DNA of 41,236 nt from Vibrio cholerae (GCA_009728235.1 WNZI01000029.1:1-41236), one strand, 5' to 3'. Positions 27,209 through 35,284 are shown, numbered from the stretch's first letter. The notes: generated from the sequence alone by a model not told the origin. Program-made: numbers and translations.

Positions 27209-28078
27209 TCAGGTGGCGGAGGCGTCCATGGGGACGACGTCCTTCGCGGGGGTCTTCGTGGCGCCCTTCGTCCTGAAGCTCAGCAGCCGGGAGAGCCGCG
27301 TCGCGAGGGTCGACAGTGCGAAGTTGATGAGGATGAAGATGAGGGCTGCGACGACGAGCGTCTGCAGCAGATTCCCCTCACCCACGCCGAGGCGCCGGGC
27401 ACCCTGGAGCAATTCCGAGTACCCGATGATGTAGCCGAGCGCCGAGTCCTTGAGGATGACGATGAACTGGCTGATGAGTGCCGGCAGCATGGCGATCAGG
27501 GCCTGGGGGACCTCGATGCTGCGGAGCGACTGCAGCGGCGTCATGCCGATGGCCATGCCGGCCTCTCGTTGCCCCTTGGGCAGTCCGTGGACCCCCGACC
27601 GGATCAGTTCGGCGATGACCGAGCCGTTGTAGAGCGTCAGCGCCACGACCACGGCCGTGAAGGCGGGATCGGTGATGGAGTCGATCTGTCCGAAGCCGAG
27701 CCACAGGAAGATCATCATCAGCAGGACGGGGATCGCCCGGAGGAACTCGACGATCGTCCCGGCCACCGCCCGGATGACTGCGACGTGGGTCAGCCGTGCC
27801 ATGCCGAACACGAGCCCGAACACCACAGAGCTGACGACGGCGACAGCGGCGGCACGCAGGGTGCCCTCGATGAGCCCCGGCAGGATGAAGTACTGCCAGG
27901 AACGCCATTCGAGGAACGGCGTCCACTTCTCCGGGGCGAGCTGTCCCTTCCCGGCGAGTACCACGAGGACGTAGGCCACCAGGCCGGCGATCAGCAGGGC
28001 GCCGACGATGTTGCCGAGGAGGATGGTGCGCCGGGCGCGGGGACCTGGTGCGTCGAAGAGGACCTGCTGGGCGCTCAT
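27209..28078 (-). CDS. gluD: Amino-acid ABC importer permease (GluD type)
   Basis: A 289-residue HisM-family permease. The first helix lies at about residues 22-42, followed by the five-helix core with E-F-L-R-A-I-P-V-L-L and the EAA loop (G-L-P-K-G-Q-R-E-A-G-M-A-I-G-M). The P-Q-A-L segment and I-L-K-D-S-A-L-G-Y-I are family landmarks. The C-terminus is a basic tail. It forms the channel with gluC, which it overlaps by 4 nt (ATGA). The gluABCD order and a GluA-like ATPase point to glutamate, but aspartate or glutamine cannot be ruled out. Confidence 0.9.
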   Translation of the reverse strand: MSAQQVLFDAPGPRARRTILLGNIVGALLIAGLVAYVLVVLAGKGQLAPEKWTPFLEWRSWQYFILPGLIEGTLRAAAVAVVSSVVFGLVFGMARLTHVAVIRAVAGTIVEFLRAIPVLLMMIFLWLGFGQIDSITDPAFTAVVVALTLYNGSVIAELIRSGVHGLPKGQREAGMAIGMTPLQSLRSIEVPQALIAMLPALISQFIVILKDSALGYIIGYSELLQGARRLGVGEGNLLQTLVVAALIFILINFALSTLATRLSRLLSFRTKGATKTPAKDVVPMDASAT

Positions 28079-28749
28079 CGTGCAACCGCCAATCTCCTGG
28101 ATGCCCAGGTGGTGAGCAGGCCGACCGGAATGACGATGATCACGAAGCCGATGGCGAAGGTCAGGAAGATGGGGATCACGAGGTCGCTGTCGAACTCGAT
28201 CATCGACTTCATCAGGCCCGAGGACTCGGCGACAGAACCCGCCGCCGCGACGGTCGAGTTCTTGATGAGGGCGATCAGGACGTTGCCGAGCGGCGCTATG
28301 GCTCCCCGGAATGCCTGCGGGAGGATCACCAGGCGCGCAGCGGGGAGGAAGCTGAGTCCGATCGCCCGTGCTGCTTCGGCCTGGCCGAGCGGGACGGTGT
28401 TGACACCGCTCCGGATGGCCTCACAGACGAACGCCGCGTGGTACAGGGAGAGCCCGAGGACGGCGAGGCGGAAGAAGTTCAGGTTGAAGTCCTCGGACAG
28501 GCTGGTCTGCAGCTGGCCGAAGAGTCCGAGGACGCCGAACGCGATGATGATGGTCAACGGCGTGTTGCGGAAGATGTTGACGTAGGAGGCACCCACGAAC
28601 TGGAGACTGGCGATCGGTGAGATGCGGAACAGGGCCAGGAGCGTGCCCAGGAGCAGCGACCAGATGGCCGCCCAGAACGTGAGCTGGATGTTGACCCAGA
28701 AAGCTGCGGGCACGTCATAGGTTTCGAAGAGCGACAGGTAGTTCTCCAC
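28075..28749 (-). CDS. gluC: Amino-acid ABC importer permease (GluC type)
   Basis: A 224-residue HisM-family permease starting at GTG. Residues 1-30 include W-V-N-I-Q-L-T-F-W-A-A-I-W and the first helix. N-I-F-R-N-T-P-L-T-I is a standard motif; V-P-L-G-Q-A-E-A-A-R-A-I-G-L is the EAA loop that contacts the ATPase; the C-terminal helix is V-I-P-I-F-L-T-F-A. Start chosen by an exceptionally strong ribosome binding site 6 nt upstream. It is the partner channel of gluD. A hairpin precedes it, separating it from the abundant binding protein gene. Confidence 0.9.
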   Translation of the reverse strand: MENYLSLFETYDVPAAFWVNIQLTFWAAIWSLLLGTLLALFRISPIASLQFVGASYVNIFRNTPLTIIIAFGVLGLFGQLQTSLSEDFNLNFFRLAVLGLSLYHAAFVCEAIRSGVNTVPLGQAEAARAIGLSFLPAARLVILPQAFRGAIAPLGNVLIALIKNSTVAAAGSVAESSGLMKSMIEFDSDLVIPIFLTFAIGFVIIVIPVGLLTTWASRRLAVAR

Positions 28750-28750
28750 G

Positions 28751-28765
28751 GATCACCTCCTTTCT
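28751..28765 (-). promoter_or_regulatory. Complete Shine-Dalgarno before gluC
   Basis: The minus strand reads AGAAAGGAGGTGATC, the full complement of the 16S rRNA 3' end (GATCACCTCCTTTCT). It ends 1 nt before the GTG at 28749, with the AGGAGG core 6 nt away. Such a long match is far beyond the normal 4-7 nt. Confidence 0.8.
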
Positions 28766-28781
28766 GATGGTGGACATGGCA

Positions 28782-28815
28782 TTGGTGGGGCAGCCCGTCC
28801 GGGCTGCCCCACCAA
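28782..28815 (-). terminator. Intercistronic hairpin between gluB and gluC
   Basis: TTGGTGGGGCAGCCCG (28782-28797) pairs exactly with its complement at 28800-28815, leaving an effective loop of about 6 nt. It lies 11 bp after the gluB stop and carries no T run. The likely roles are stabilising the gluB mRNA 3' end and partial termination. Confidence 0.75.
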
Positions 28816-28826
28816 CAGGGCAGGCG

Positions 28827-29669
28827 TCAGGCGCAGGCGGCAGGCGTCGGCGGGTTCAGCTCGTCGTTGAAGGTGTAATCGGCACCCTCGGTGTTGCTGG
28901 TGATGGCTTCCTCCCAGGCACCGTCCTCGATCATCTTGGTGATGGCCGCATTGATGTCCTCGCAGGTCTCGTTGTCCTGGGGGAGGCCCACGCCGTAGTT
29001 CTCCTCCGAGAAGGGTGCTCCGACGACGCGGAACTGGCCGGCATTGGCCTCCTGGGCGGCCAGACCGGCCAGGATGATGTCGTCGGTGGTCGCGGCATCG
29101 ATGCTGCCGCTGGCCATCAGGGTGACGCACTCCGCGTAGCTGGGCTGCTCCACGAGGTTCACGCCCGGGTACTGGTCCTTGATCTTCTGGGCGGAGGTGG
29201 ATCCCGTGACGGAGCACAGGTTCTTCCCTTCGAGGTCCTCCGGGCCGCTGATCGAGTCGTCATCGGTGCGTACCAGGAGATCCTGGCCCGCCACGAAGTA
29301 GGGACCCGCGAACGCGACGGTCTCCTTGCGGGTGTCCGTGATCGAGTAGGTCGCGAAGATCATGTCGACCTGGTTGTTCGTCAGGAGGTTCTCGCGGTTC
29401 GCGGACGGAGCCTCGACCCAGTCGATCTGGTCCTCCGAGTATCCGAGTTCGTTCGCGACGTACTTCGCGACGTCGACATCGAACCCGGAGTAGGAGCCGC
29501 CCTCGTCGAAACCGAGACCCGGCTGGTCGAACTTGATACCGATGCGGATGCTCTCGCCGCCGGCCTCGCCGCTGCTCTCGCCTCCGGCGTTGTCGCCACC
29601 GCCGCAGGCGGACAGTGTCAGTGCGGCCACCGCAGCCACCGCGGCTGCTGCGTATCGGGTCTTCTGCAT
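28827..29669 (-). CDS. gluB: Glutamate-type amino-acid binding lipoprotein (GluB)
   Basis: A 280-residue SBP_bac_3 protein. The N-terminal hydrophobic run ends in the lipobox L-S-A-C (Cys22). The mature domain shows I-R-I-G-I-K-F-D-Q-P-G-L-G-F near residues 40-55, G-F-D-V-D-V-A-K-Y-V, the D-M-I-F-A-T-Y-S-I-T motif and L-V-R-T-D-D-D-S-I. It scavenges an acidic amino acid, most likely glutamate, by similarity to corynebacterial GluB. AAGGAGAA stands just before the ATG. Highest expression of the operon is expected because of the hairpin after it. Confidence 0.92.
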   Translation of the reverse strand: MQKTRYAAAAVAAVAALTLSACGGGDNAGGESSGEAGGESIRIGIKFDQPGLGFDEGGSYSGFDVDVAKYVANELGYSEDQIDWVEAPSANRENLLTNNQVDMIFATYSITDTRKETVAFAGPYFVAGQDLLVRTDDDSISGPEDLEGKNLCSVTGSTSAQKIKDQYPGVNLVEQPSYAECVTLMASGSIDAATTDDIILAGLAAQEANAGQFRVVGAPFSEENYGVGLPQDNETCEDINAAITKMIEDGAWEEAITSNTEGADYTFNDELNPPTPAACA

Positions 29670-29734
29670 TGGTTCTCCTTGATGTCCGGCCTCGCAAGGC
29701 CTTCGGGGTGGGGTACTGAAGTACGGGGTGGGTG

Positions 29735-30511
29735 CTAGTGGGAGAGGATCTTGCCGAGGAAGTCCTTGGCACGATCGCTCTGGGGGTTCGTGAAGAACTC
29801 CTCGGGCGTGGCCTGCTCCATGATCTGCCCGTCGGCCATGAAGATGACGCGGTCGGCGGCGCGGCGCGCGAAGCCCATCTCGTGGGTCACCACGATCATG
29901 GTCATGCCTTCCTTCGCCAGCGACACCATCGCGTCGAGGACCTCGTTGATCATCTCGGGGTCGAGCGCCGAGGTGGGCTCGTCGAACAGCATGACCTTCG
30001 GCTGCATCGCGAGGGCGCGGGCGATCGCGACGCGCTGCTGCTGCCCGCCGGAGAGCTGTGCCGGCAACTTCTGCGCCTGGTTGTCCACGCCGACGCGCTT
30101 GAGCAGCGACATCGCGAGATCCTTCGCCTCGCCGCCCTTCATGCCCTTGACCTTGATCGGGCCGAGCGTCACGTTCTCCAGGATGGACTTGTGCGCGAAG
30201 AGGTTGAAGGACTGGAAGACCATGCCCACGTCGGCGCGCAGTTTCGCGAGTGCCTTGCCCTCCGCGGGGAGGACCTTCCCGTCGATGGTGATCTCGCCGT
30301 CGTCGATCGTCTCGAGTCGGTTGATCGCGCGGCAGAGCGTCGACTTCCCCGATCCTGACGGGCCGATGACGACCACGACCTCTCCACGGGCCACGTCCAG
30401 GTTGATGTCGCGCAGGACGTGCAGGTCCCCGAAGTGCTTGTTGACGTTCTTGAGGGAGACGAGAGGGCTTCCCGAGGACGCGGCCGTAGTCGGTTGCGAT
30501 TCACGTGTCAT
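29735..30511 (-). CDS. gluA: Amino-acid ABC importer ATPase (GluA type)
   Basis: A 258-residue ATPase. Walker [10 protein letters not shown], signature L-S-G-G-Q-Q-Q-R, Walker [13 protein letters not shown] and the H-loop V-V-T-H-E-M-G-F are intact. It powers the GluCD channel. It is first in the minus-strand operon gluA-gluB-gluC-gluD, the same order as in Corynebacterium. TAGATT 6 nt before the ATG suggests a leaderless start; an N-terminal tail of about 15 polar residues precedes the ATPase fold. Confidence 0.94.
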   Translation of the reverse strand: MTRESQPTTAASSGSPLVSLKNVNKHFGDLHVLRDINLDVARGEVVVVIGPSGSGKSTLCRAINRLETIDDGEITIDGKVLPAEGKALAKLRADVGMVFQSFNLFAHKSILENVTLGPIKVKGMKGGEAKDLAMSLLKRVGVDNQAQKLPAQLSGGQQQRVAIARALAMQPKVMLFDEPTSALDPEMINEVLDAMVSLAKEGMTMIVVTHEMGFARRAADRVIFMADGQIMEQATPEEFFTNPQSDRAKDFLGKILSH

Positions 30512-30517
30512 GGGAGA

Positions 30518-30523
30518 AATCTA
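30518..30523 (-). promoter_or_regulatory. -10 element of the glu operon
   Basis: TAGATT ends 6 nt before the gluA ATG at 30511. A TTGCTG at about 16 bp spacing upstream is a fair -35, making this the best-supported promoter of its kind in the window. Confidence 0.55.
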
Positions 30524-30615
30524 GCGAACTATTCCTCAGCAGCAATACACACTGCCCCCGCGATGCGGATTGTGATTCAAGAGCAACCAAAGCACCAGGG
30601 CCCCGGGAGGTTGGT

Positions 30616-30621
30616 TAGCCT
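30616..30621 (+). promoter_or_regulatory. -10 element of the LOG gene
   Basis: TAGCCT ends 6 nt before the ATG at 30628; the gap AGGAAA could also work as a weak ribosome binding site if transcription starts upstream. Confidence 0.45.
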
Positions 30622-30627
30622 AGGAAA

Positions 30628-31509
30628 ATGTCTCCCTCCCAGCACCCCTCCGGCCGTTCCGACGCCTCTTCCGCCGGCCCGCACGACGACGGCGTGTCGC
30701 ATGGATCGGAAAGGTCCGCCACCGCGACCTCCTCAACGGGTACCGCCGACGCCTCCGCCGACCCCGCGGCAGGCGGTGCCACCCGGCGCAAAGGATCAGT
30801 GGAGCTGCGACGCGCCCAGGCCGCCAGGCCCCAGTCGGACAACATGCTGCTCGACTCCGACGACTCCGGCGGGTTCACCCGGACCGATCCGTGGCGGGTC
30901 CTCCGGATCCAGAGCGAGTTCGTCGAGGGGTTCGGGACCCTGGCGGACCTCGGTCCGGCCATCAGCGTCTTCGGTTCCGCGAGGACGACGCGGGATTCGC
31001 CGTTCTACTCCATCGGCGAGGAGGTGGGCAGGCGGCTCGTCGGGTCCGGGTTCGCAGTGATCACCGGGGGAGGCCCGGGCGCCATGGAGGCAGCCAACAA
31101 GGGTGCCTGCGAAGCCGGCGGGACGTCCGTGGGTCTGGGCATCGAACTGCCGTTCGAGCAGGGGATGAACGAGTGGGTCGATCTCGGTATCAACTTCCGC
31201 TACTTCTTCGCTCGCAAGACGATGTTCGTCAAGTACGCCAGCGGCTTCGTGGTGCTGCCGGGCGGATTCGGGACCCTCGACGAGCTGTTCGAGGCGATGA
31301 CCCTGGTCCAGACGGGCAAGGTGACGTCCTTCCCGATCGTCCTCATCGGCGTCGACTACTGGCAGCCGCTCCTGGACTGGATCACCGGCACGCTGCTCGC
31401 CCAGGGGACCGTCTCCGAGAAGGACCTCTCCCTCCTGCAGCTCGTGGACACCGCGGAGGAAGCGGTCCGCATCGTCGCGGCCTCCGCAGGCCACGAGCAC
31501 CATCCCTGA
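30628..31509 (+). CDS. LOG-family nucleoside 5'-monophosphate phosphoribohydrolase
   Basis: A 293-residue protein of the LOG/TIGR00730 family. G-G-G-P-G-A-M-E (nucleotide phosphate loop) and P-G-G-F-G-T-L-D-E are the two signature motifs, and V-F-G-S-A-R-T-T marks the fold's start. The family releases the base from cytokinin or adenosine-type 5'-monophosphates; in mycobacteria (Rv1205) it makes cytokinins. An unusual polar N-terminus of about 90 residues (S, A, G, T rich, then R-R-A-Q-A-A-R) precedes the domain and is not part of the fold. The gene lies between gluA (divergent) and a short DivIVA-like gene. Confidence 0.9.
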   Translation: MSPSQHPSGRSDASSAGPHDDGVSHGSERSATATSSTGTADASADPAAGGATRRKGSVELRRAQAARPQSDNMLLDSDDSGGFTRTDPWRVLRIQSEFVEGFGTLADLGPAISVFGSARTTRDSPFYSIGEEVGRRLVGSGFAVITGGGPGAMEAANKGACEAGGTSVGLGIELPFEQGMNEWVDLGINFRYFFARKTMFVKYASGFVVLPGGFGTLDELFEAMTLVQTGKVTSFPIVLIGVDYWQPLLDWITGTLLAQGTVSEKDLSLLQLVDTAEEAVRIVAASAGHEHHP

Positions 31510-31583
31510 TCCCGGTCGAGGGCGGGGCGGGACCTGACGGGCGGGCGATCCGGCGCACGCGCGGTGTCTGGCACCATTGCCGT

Positions 31584-32003
31584 GTGACTATCTTCCTGGT
31601 GATCCTCGCCATCCTGCTCCTGGGAGGAACGGCGGTCCTCGCGTCGGAACGGCCGCTACCCGCCGGGCTCCGGCGCCTCGGGGGCCGGTCCGGCGATGCA
31701 CGCCGAGACGGCCCGGACAGGGCGTCCGACGGCGACCCCGGAGACGAGTCCACCCCGGTACCTACCGCGCCGAGCCCGGACCTCGGCCTCGTGCAGCCCG
31801 TGGCATCCCTCCCGCCCGTCCTCCTGCCCGAGTCGCCCTCGGGTGAGGACGTCGACGCCGTGCGCTTCGGCCTGGGCCTGCGCGGCTACCGGATGGACCA
31901 GGTGGACGAGGTCCTCGACCGACTGGCCGCCGAGCTCGACAGGCGCGACGCCGTCATCGCCCGGTTGCGCGCTCAACTCGGTGAAGGGACCGCGGGCGGA
32001 TGA
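31584..32003 (+). CDS. Small membrane protein with a DivIVA-like C-terminal segment
   Basis: A 139-residue protein starting at GTG. Residues about 3-20 are a membrane helix (F-L-V-I-L-A-I-L-L-L-G-G). A disordered, proline-rich linker follows, then the short DivIVA N-terminal motif R-F-G-L-G-L-R-G-Y-R-M-D-Q-V and D-E-V-L-D-R-L-A-A-E-L. No coiled coil beyond 35 residues is present, so it is not a full DivIVA. Its stop overlaps tag by 4 nt. CACCAT 6 nt before the GTG is a possible -10. It may act at the septum or pole, which is inference from the motif. Confidence 0.72.
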   Translation: MTIFLVILAILLLGGTAVLASERPLPAGLRRLGGRSGDARRDGPDRASDGDPGDESTPVPTAPSPDLGLVQPVASLPPVLLPESPSGEDVDAVRFGLGLRGYRMDQVDEVLDRLAAELDRRDAVIARLRAQLGEGTAGG

Positions 32004-32692
32004 GCGGGGCGGTGCCGGGCTCCGACGGCAGACCACGCTGTGGCTGGGCGATCTCGAGCACCGAGTACGAGCGTTACCACGACGAGGAGTGGGGCAGACC
32101 CGTCAGCGGCGAAGCGGCCCTCTTCGAGCGGCTCAGTCTGGAGGCCTTCCAGTCGGGCCTGAGCTGGATCACCATCCTGCGCAAGCGCGAGGCGTTCCGC
32201 CGGGCCTTCGCAGGCTTCGATGCCCCTGCTGTCGCGGCCTTCGACGGCGACGACGTCGAGCGACTCCTGCAGGACACCGGCATCGTGAGGAACCGCTCGA
32301 AGATCGAAGCGACGATCACCAACGCGCGCGCACTCCTCGCCCTGCCCGACGGCGTAACGCTCGGCTCGCTCCTCGGCCCCTACCGTTCCACCGGCGCTCC
32401 TCCACCCGTCAGCCCCACGGAGGTCCCGGCGACCACCCCCGCAAGCACTGCCCTCGCCCGCGAGCTGAAGGCCTCGGGCTTCCGCTTCGTCGGTCCGACG
32501 ACGGCCTACGCCATGCTCCAGGCCACGGGGTACGTGAACGACCACCTCGAGGACTGCTGGGTCCGCGAGCACGTCGACCGAGCGCGCACCCTCGAGGAAC
32601 CCCTCCAGTCGCCGTCGGGCCCCGAACCTGCTGCTGCCCGCCGGTCCGGTTCCGCGCCCCGGTCCGGTACCGTCCCCGGTTCCGTCCGGTGA
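32000..32692 (+). CDS. tag: DNA-3-methyladenine glycosylase I
   Basis: A 230-residue Tag protein. Zinc ligands typical of the family are visible: R-C-G-W, Y-H-D-E-E-W-G, and the pair in V-N-D-H-L-E-D-C-W. F-V-G-P-T-T-A-Y-A-M-L-Q is the base-recognition loop. It removes 3-methyladenine from DNA in the base-excision pathway. It starts inside the end of the DivIVA-like gene (ATGA overlap) and its stop overlaps the next GTG, so translation is coupled on both sides. The last 40 residues are low-complexity Ser/Pro/Arg beyond the fold, coded by degenerate CCGGTCCGGT copies. Confidence 0.94.
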   Translation: MSGAVPGSDGRPRCGWAISSTEYERYHDEEWGRPVSGEAALFERLSLEAFQSGLSWITILRKREAFRRAFAGFDAPAVAAFDGDDVERLLQDTGIVRNRSKIEATITNARALLALPDGVTLGSLLGPYRSTGAPPPVSPTEVPATTPASTALARELKASGFRFVGPTTAYAMLQATGYVNDHLEDCWVREHVDRARTLEEPLQSPSGPEPAAARRSGSAPRSGTVPGSVR

Positions 32693-33915
32693 ACGACACG
32701 GCGGAGTCCGCGGCGCCGGACGGACGGCCGGGAACCCGCCGACGTGGCGTGCACTGGTCGCTTCAGGTGCTGGCCGTCTTCGTGGCCGGGCGCATCGTGT
32801 CCACGGCCATCCTTCTCGTCGCCGCGACCCGCCAGGGCGCCAGTCCGTGGTCAGGACCGGCACCTGCGTACGGCACGTTCATCAACTACTGGGACAGCGG
32901 CTGGTACGAGCGCATCTTCCACGAGGGGTATCCCACCGAACTGCCCCGGGACGCCAGAGGTGTCGTCAGCCACAACCAGTGGGCCTTCTACCCTCTCTAC
33001 CCGGGCCTGGTCCGCCTGCTCGACGCCGCGACCGGGCTCGGCTGGGGCCTGCTCGCGCCACTCGTCTCGGTGGCGGCGGCAGCGGGTGCAGCCCTTATGG
33101 TCTACCGGTTGTTCCGGCTGCGGACGGATCATCGGCGGGCGATGGCGGGCGTCGCCGTCGTGTCCTTCGCGCCCGTCGCTGCCGTGCTCCAGGTCCCGTA
33201 CGCCGAATCGCTGCACCTGCTGTTGCTCGTCACCGCACTCCACCTGGTGGCGACGCGCCGGTACTACGCCGCGATGCCCGTCGTCGTCCTGATGTGTCTC
33301 ACCCGCCCCGCCGGTGTGCCGTTCGCCCTTCTGGTGGGGATCCTCTTCCTCCATACGTTCCACGCCGCCACGCACGGCCGGGACGCCGAAGGCCGGGAGC
33401 AGGCAAGGAGCCGGCTCGGCGCCCTGTTCGGCCTGGGCGTGGTGTCCTCGCTGGCCGCCGTCACCTGGCCCCTGCTCGCCTGGCTGGTGACGGGTCGGCG
33501 GGACGCCTATGTCGCCACGGAGACGGCCTGGCGTGGGCAGCCGCTGGCGCCCTTCCTCCCGTGGTTCGAGGCTCCGGCCTCGGTGCTCGGGCCGGCCGCC
33601 GGTGCGCTCGTGGTGACCGCACTGCTCCTGGGTGCCACCGCCCTCTTCCTCACCCCGGCGGTGCGCTCGCTCGGAGTGGTCCTCGCTTCCTGGTGTGCTG
33701 CGTACCTCGTGTACCTCGCGGCGTTCTGGGACCCGCAATCGAGTACCTGGCGCATCCTGCTTCCGCTGTTCCCCCTGGCGCTCGCCCTGGTGGGCGGGTC
33801 CAGGACCCGCCTGCTCTGGGTGCTCCTGCCGGTGTCCGTCCTGCTGCAGTTCCTCTGGGTGGACTGGCTGTGGGCGTGGACACCGACCGGGGCGGAGGGC
33901 GATTATCCGCCCTGA
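32689..33915 (+). CDS. PIG-V-like mannosyltransferase, polytopic membrane protein
   Basis: A 408-residue protein with about 10 membrane helices. The catalytic-side loop has N-Y-W-D-S-G-W-Y-E-R-I and N-Q-W-A-F-Y-P-L-Y-P, both hallmarks of PIG-V-type GT-C glycosyltransferases that use a polyprenyl-phosphate sugar. It would add a mannose to a glycolipid or protein on the outer side of the membrane. The GTG start overlaps the tag stop codon (GTGA). A small hairpin lies after its stop. The acceptor is unknown. Confidence 0.85.
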   Translation: MNDTAESAAPDGRPGTRRRGVHWSLQVLAVFVAGRIVSTAILLVAATRQGASPWSGPAPAYGTFINYWDSGWYERIFHEGYPTELPRDARGVVSHNQWAFYPLYPGLVRLLDAATGLGWGLLAPLVSVAAAAGAALMVYRLFRLRTDHRRAMAGVAVVSFAPVAAVLQVPYAESLHLLLLVTALHLVATRRYYAAMPVVVLMCLTRPAGVPFALLVGILFLHTFHAATHGRDAEGREQARSRLGALFGLGVVSSLAAVTWPLLAWLVTGRRDAYVATETAWRGQPLAPFLPWFEAPASVLGPAAGALVVTALLLGATALFLTPAVRSLGVVLASWCAAYLVYLAAFWDPQSSTWRILLPLFPLALALVGGSRTRLLWVLLPVSVLLQFLWVDWLWAWTPTGAEGDYPP

Positions 33916-33929
33916 GTGTGATCCACGCC

Positions 33930-33949
33930 GCACCTGAATTAGCAGGTGC
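33930..33949 (+). terminator. Weak hairpin after the mannosyltransferase gene
   Basis: GCACCTG (33930-33936) and CAGGTGC (33943-33949) form a 7-bp stem with the AATTAG loop. No T run follows. Either a partial terminator or an operator-like dyad. Confidence 0.35.
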
Positions 33950-34078
33950 AGGCCTTGTGCTGAATAATGAAGGTGATGACGTGCACCGCCCGATTCTTCC
34001 GGGGTGACGGCGAGGAGCACCGTTTACTGTCGCGCTGCCGCTGATCGCGGTGGCGCCCTGTTGAAAGGGACAACCCCC

Positions 34079-34246
34079 ATGGCTGCCATGAAACCGCGTA
34101 CCGGCGATGGACCGATGGAAGTCACCAAGGAGGGGCGCAGCCTCATCATGCGTGTACCGATCGACGGCGGCGGTCGCCTCGTCGTCGAACTCAATGCGGA
34201 AGAAGCGGGAAAACTCAAGGACTGCCTGCTCACCGTCACGGGCTAG
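34079..34246 (+). CDS. DUF3117 family protein
   Basis: A 55-residue protein nearly identical in style to the actinobacteria-wide DUF3117 family: M-K-P-R-T-G-D-G-P-M-E-V-T-K-E-G-R near the start, then a small beta fold ending D-C-L-L-T-V. Function is not known; in mycobacteria it is Rv1211. GAAAGGGA before the ATG serves as ribosome binding site. Own terminator follows, so it is probably monocistronic. An upstream in-frame ATG at 34004 is without family support. Confidence 0.9.
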   Translation: MAAMKPRTGDGPMEVTKEGRSLIMRVPIDGGGRLVVELNAEEAGKLKDCLLTVTG

Positions 34247-34262
34247 GTACCGACGCTCTCCT

Positions 34263-34297
34263 GCACCCGCGCGGCTCGACCGCGCGGGTGCCTTCGG
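34263..34297 (+). terminator. Terminator after the DUF3117 gene
   Basis: GCACCCGCGCGG (34263-34274) pairs exactly with CCGCGCGGGTGC (34280-34291) around a 5-nt loop, followed by CTTCGG. It may also serve the convergent O-methyltransferase gene. Confidence 0.78.
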
Positions 34298-34329
34298 CTC
34301 TGCACCGGTGAGCGTCAGGGCAGGCGAGG

Positions 34330-34974
34330 TCAGGCGCGCTGCTTGACCGCCAGCAGCAGGCCGGTTCCGGTGGGCAGCAGTGCCGACACGAGCGATTCGT
34401 CCTCCCGGATCATCCGCCCGACCTGTCGGAGCGTGGTGGTGGTCTGCTCCCGGACGGCCGGTTCGGCAACGCGGTCCTGATCGAGGGCGTCGTTGATGAT
34501 CAGGATCCCGCCTTCCTTCAGCAGGCGCGTAGCCTGCTCGACGTACAGGGGGAGTCCGGTCTTGTCCGCGTCGATGAACACGAGGTCGTACGCGCGATCG
34601 GTCAGCCTCGGCAGGACATCCGCCGCGCGGCCGGAGATCGTCCGTGTCCGGTTGGAGGGGATGCCGGCCTCCGCATACGCCTCCCGCGCCGCCCGCAGGT
34701 GGTCCACGTCGGAATCGATCGTCGTGAGGACCGCGCTGCGGCCGAGCCCGCGCAGCAGGCAGACACCGGAGACGCCGGCTCCGGCTCCCACCTCGACCGC
34801 CGTCGTCGCCTTCGATGCGGCCGCCAGGACAGTGAGGGCCGCGCCGACGGCGGGGGTGACAGGGCTGACGCCGAGTTCGTGCGAGCGGTCGCGCGCGCGG
34901 AGCAGGATGTCGTCCTCGTCCGGAAGCCCTTCCGTGTAGGACCAGCTGCTGTGTTTGTCGGCGGCCATGGACAT
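34330..34974 (-). CDS. Class I SAM-dependent O-methyltransferase
   Basis: A 214-residue Methyltransf_3 protein. SAM-binding motif I is V-E-V-G-A-G-A-G-V-S-G; I-D-S-D and D-L-V-F-I-D-A-D are the later family motifs, the Asp pair binding metal and the SAM ribose. It resembles caffeoyl-CoA-type O-methyltransferases; substrate unknown. Start choice is between ATG 34974 and ATG 34968, neither with a good ribosome binding site. The larger open frame upstream is not supported. It is divergent from sigE, as Rv1220c is in mycobacteria. Confidence 0.88.
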   Translation of the reverse strand: MSMAADKHSSWSYTEGLPDEDDILLRARDRSHELGVSPVTPAVGAALTVLAAASKATTAVEVGAGAGVSGVCLLRGLGRSAVLTTIDSDVDHLRAAREAYAEAGIPSNRTRTISGRAADVLPRLTDRAYDLVFIDADKTGLPLYVEQATRLLKEGGILIINDALDQDRVAEPAVREQTTTTLRQVGRMIREDESLVSALLPTGTGLLLAVKQRA

Positions 34975-35284
34975 CCGTTCTGTGGTTCGTTGTAGGTGCT
35001 GTGTCGGGAGGCCGGAGCCCCGCCCCAACACTACTGTGCCGTGCATCGACTCTTCCACGCGGAGGTCGGCCCGGGCTGCCGGGGGGGGGCTGGACGGCGC
35101 ACTCATGGGAGCTTCCTGTGGAAGGGGTGTACGTACGGGGCTGCCAGCTGGTTCCCAGCTTGGTACGAAAGACTTTTCGTCCGACACATCCGGCATGGGC
35201 GTGGTCCCGAATCCCTGCTACCACCGATCGGAGCCGTCAGGCCCTGAATGGTCTCGGAGCGGGATTCGCGGCAAGAAGGGGTAG
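34975..35284. promoter_or_regulatory. 310-bp divergent region between the O-methyltransferase gene and sigE
   Basis: No good gene lies here. On the plus strand AAGGGG sits 6-7 nt before the sigE ATG. A perfect short dyad ACGAAA-GACT-TTTCGT lies at 35165-35180 and could bind a regulator or form an RNA hairpin in the sigE leader. Candidate TACAAC (minus, about 14 nt before ATG 34974) could drive the methyltransferase. I did not find a convincing ECF-type -35/-10 pair for sigE self-regulation. Confidence 0.45.

Noticed and set aside
28751-28765. Possible 16S rRNA 3' end fragment (GATCACCTCCTTTCT on the plus strand)
   Set aside because: No further rRNA similarity flanks it, and its reverse complement sits at the right distance before the gluC GTG, so it is a ribosome binding site.
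34330-35196. Longer 288-residue form of the O-methyltransferase
   Set aside because: The added N-terminus is proline/serine-rich, lies in the sigE upstream region and lacks a ribosome binding site, while the family homology starts after 34974.
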